Shown: piece after piece, positions 56,110-64,000 of the stretch
How the letters are laid out: the number at the start of each line of letters is the position of its first letter
Position numbering within the stretch: the stretch's first letter is position 1
Translations under genes and position numbers: made by a program
Assembly: GCF_002994745.2 (NCBI RefSeq)
Contig: NC_037093.1
Coordinates: 68,591,510-68,655,509 of the forward strand
DNA length: 64,000 nucleotides
Origin: Rosa chinensis
Lineage: Eukaryota; Streptophyta; Magnoliopsida; Rosales; Rosaceae
Direction: 5' to 3'
Notes under the pieces: generated by a model
What the model saw: only the letters and a program-made list of their open reading frames with translations
Databases searched by the model: none
What the model was told of the DNA's origin: nothing

Positions 56110-56507
56110 AGATCTTATCAAGAGCGGAGCTCCGCTTTGAAAATTAACGTGTGAAGTTCTAGTTTTTGGTCACTTTTAAGTCGCATATCTACATCTTGAC
56201 CGTTCAGTTTTTAGGTACTAGTGTATAGATCGTCTCTGCAAATTTTCAGCAAAAATGATGATCGTTAAGGTATTGATAATTGCCTTAAAGCTAGTATGGT
56301 TCAGGTTGACAGATTCAGTCCGTCCATTGGTTTAAGCGAGTTAGATACCTTAACGATCATCAATTTGGCTGAAAATTTGCAGAGATAATCTATACACTAG
56401 CACCTAAAAACTGAATGGTCGAGATATAAATATGCGACCGAAAAGTGACCCAAAACTCGAACTTCATACGTTAATTTCAAAGCGGAGCTTCGCTCTGGAT
56501 AGGATCT
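56110..56507. mobile_element. MITE with long inverted repeats, family E copy 2
   Basis: 398 bp, about as long as the copy at 27338 (399 bp) and closely matching throughout, with ends AGATCTTATCAAGAGCGGAG and inverted CGCTCTGGATAGGATCT. Again it is bounded on both sides by short TATATA runs, so the target duplication is hidden or is TA. Non-coding. Confidence 0.82.
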
Positions 56508-62261
<5,754 letters not shown>

Positions 62262-64000
62262 CTAGCTATATAACATATAGTCACTGTCATTTCAGGTTTA
62301 TTCGGTGTAATTTTCTCCTCTTTTGTATTATGCTGGTGGGGCAGTTTGTTGTTGTCAATCGAACATTTCGACAAAGAAGCTAGCTGTTGGCAGCAAATTA
62401 ATGTAAAGGAACTAGTGTGAGCAAAAAGATATCGATCTTTTCTATTAGTTCCTTTCATTTTCCACTAATTAATGACGAAAACTAACTAAATCCAAAGAAC
62501 AGAACTCGAAATAAAAATTATCGCACAAGTAGTCAATGATATGACTACCATGTTCATATATTGAAATGTGGCCAAGATCATCATTGTTCTGATTCAATTA
62601 TACATGACATTGATGTTGTGCGTGTCTTTCTCAGGATAATAATTGACCAACCCCATCTATCTTTTCCAATCTTTACACTGCTTTTTTCCTTTGACGCTTT
62701 TCATATGTTTAGGTTGAATTATTTAGTTTTGGACCGCTCAAAATTCTGATAGGATCTTATCTTAGACTCTTAGTTTATCGTATATATATGATGGTGAATC
62801 TTAACGGGCTGAGCTATGTAGCTTTGATGTTCCAGTAGTTCGAGATGATATGACTTCAACTTGGTGGACTAGTTCTCTTTTCAACATGAAAAAAAGTGTT
62901 CCTAATTAAGCATCAGATTCTCTGTTTTCATGCGAAAGATTTAAAACCGATGCATGCATTAAAGTGAAATGCCATGCATAAAAGGCTCGCTTTCTCTTTT
63001 ATCCCACTTGTTTTTTACAGCCTCGAGCTTTGCTTTGGCTGTGTTTGTTTGGTTTCAAGGGAAATCAAATCTCCGACTGGGTTTCTTTATTATCTTTCAT
63101 CTTGCTTTTTCGTTTCAAACTTAGCTATAGCGAACTTCTTTATTTTTCTTTTTATCCCTTCTTTTTCTGTTATGAAAAGTAGAGAAAAGTTGAAGTATAG
63201 TGGAGGAATGTACTTGGCTTTAGAAGGCAATAATAAGATCATGATTTCTTGTAAGGTGCACCAAAGCCAAGCCATGGGATTAAACAAGTGAATAAGAAGA
63301 AGGTAAAAGTAAGCAGGGGGTGTTTCATGGCCTCGATCTATGGTTTAATCCCATGCAGATTAATTAAGAATCGCATACGTTCTTTAACGTGTCATGCAAA
63401 TTATATAGTCGCAAATAAAAGTTAACGTATCTCTGCTTTTTGGAGGCATATGTATTCTTCTGTGTTGGAAGGCTGCGAAAAAACAGAGGCAATGGCTGAA
63501 GGCTAATCTCTCTCTCTCTCTCTCTCTGAACCTCGGTATTTGTGTTTTAGGGTTCCTCCCATGAGCTTGTACGTACAAAGCTAGGAACACTTGAACCATG
63601 CAGTTACCTCTAGCTACGCACGTGATGTCAGTCTTAGTTTGAATTAAGATTCGTTTCAGATATCGGAATTAATGCTTTATAAACTAAACCATAGTGCCCC
63701 GCTCAGCTTTCTTTTAGGCAAATATATGTGAACATTATGTAGATCGTAATACGTTTAGTAATCCACTTCTTAGTATTGACAAAAAAATTATTACCTTAGT
63801 AATACACTGAGATGAAAATTAAGCCAGTAAGGTACGTATGAATAATGGTTCATGTCGTTAGGTTAACATATATAGTCAACTACGTACGAAGATAAATGGG
63901 ATGAAGAAGTTACGGTTATACTTGACGAAATCGGGACTGGTCGTCTTGATTGTAAATTTTTTTGCATAATCACCAAAATTGATACGTCAGTTAACCGGTA
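62262..64000. other. Intergenic downstream of the CKX gene
   Basis: The 3' UTR of CKX is followed by AT-rich sequence. Short frames (62561-62749, 62974-63291) have no recognised domain. A (CT)n run lies at 63506-63527. Nothing else was recognised. Confidence 0.5.

Overview
This 64 kb window is nuclear DNA of a eudicot plant. The genes carry GT-AG introns, T-rich intron ends and TATA boxes. The intergenic DNA is AT-rich and full of LTR retrotransposons, Mutator-type MITEs and A-tailed retroposons. Gene content would suit a rosid, perhaps Rosaceae, but that is an impression and not a demonstrated placement.

Six protein genes look real. Three are R2R3-MYB transcription factors with the bHLH-partner signature: two paralogues on the plus strand (20054-21238 and 32849-34018) and one more distant relative on the minus strand (41198-42035). 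Between the last two lie a GT-2-like trihelix factor (34900-36702, minus) and a CYP72A-type cytochrome P450 (38778-40855, plus). Near the right edge is a CKX7-type cytokinin dehydrogenase without a signal peptide (58810-62261, plus). Splice junctions for all six were placed by eye, and reading frame and phase agree at every junction.

The rest is mostly transposable elements. The left edge (1 to about 3.9 kb) is a decayed Ty3/gypsy element on the minus strand. A complete Ty1/copia element occupies 46197-53399, with 472-bp LTRs that look identical, a TAGCT target duplication, a tRNA-iMet primer site and a polypurine tract. It carries the same 12-bp minisatellite in its untranslated leader (twice) and, in frame, between integrase and reverse transcriptase. 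Several Mutator-like non-autonomous families have 9-bp target duplications: palindromic elements at 5017-6243 and 27986-29224, gene-exon-like elements at 8057-9514 and 16141-17366, and a smaller one at 31682-32299. A further terminal-inverted-repeat element (about 12130-13795) contains a broken PH-domain gene fragment. A MITE of another family occurs twice (27338 and 56110). Four A-tailed retroposons with 13-18 bp target duplications lie at 10183, 25709, 29346 and 30664.

Functionally, bHLH-binding MYBs and a trihelix factor are regulators, the P450 suits specialised or hormone metabolism, and the CKX degrades cytokinin. Nothing in the sequence shows that they act in one pathway. No tRNA, rRNA, CRISPR array or organelle insert was seen.
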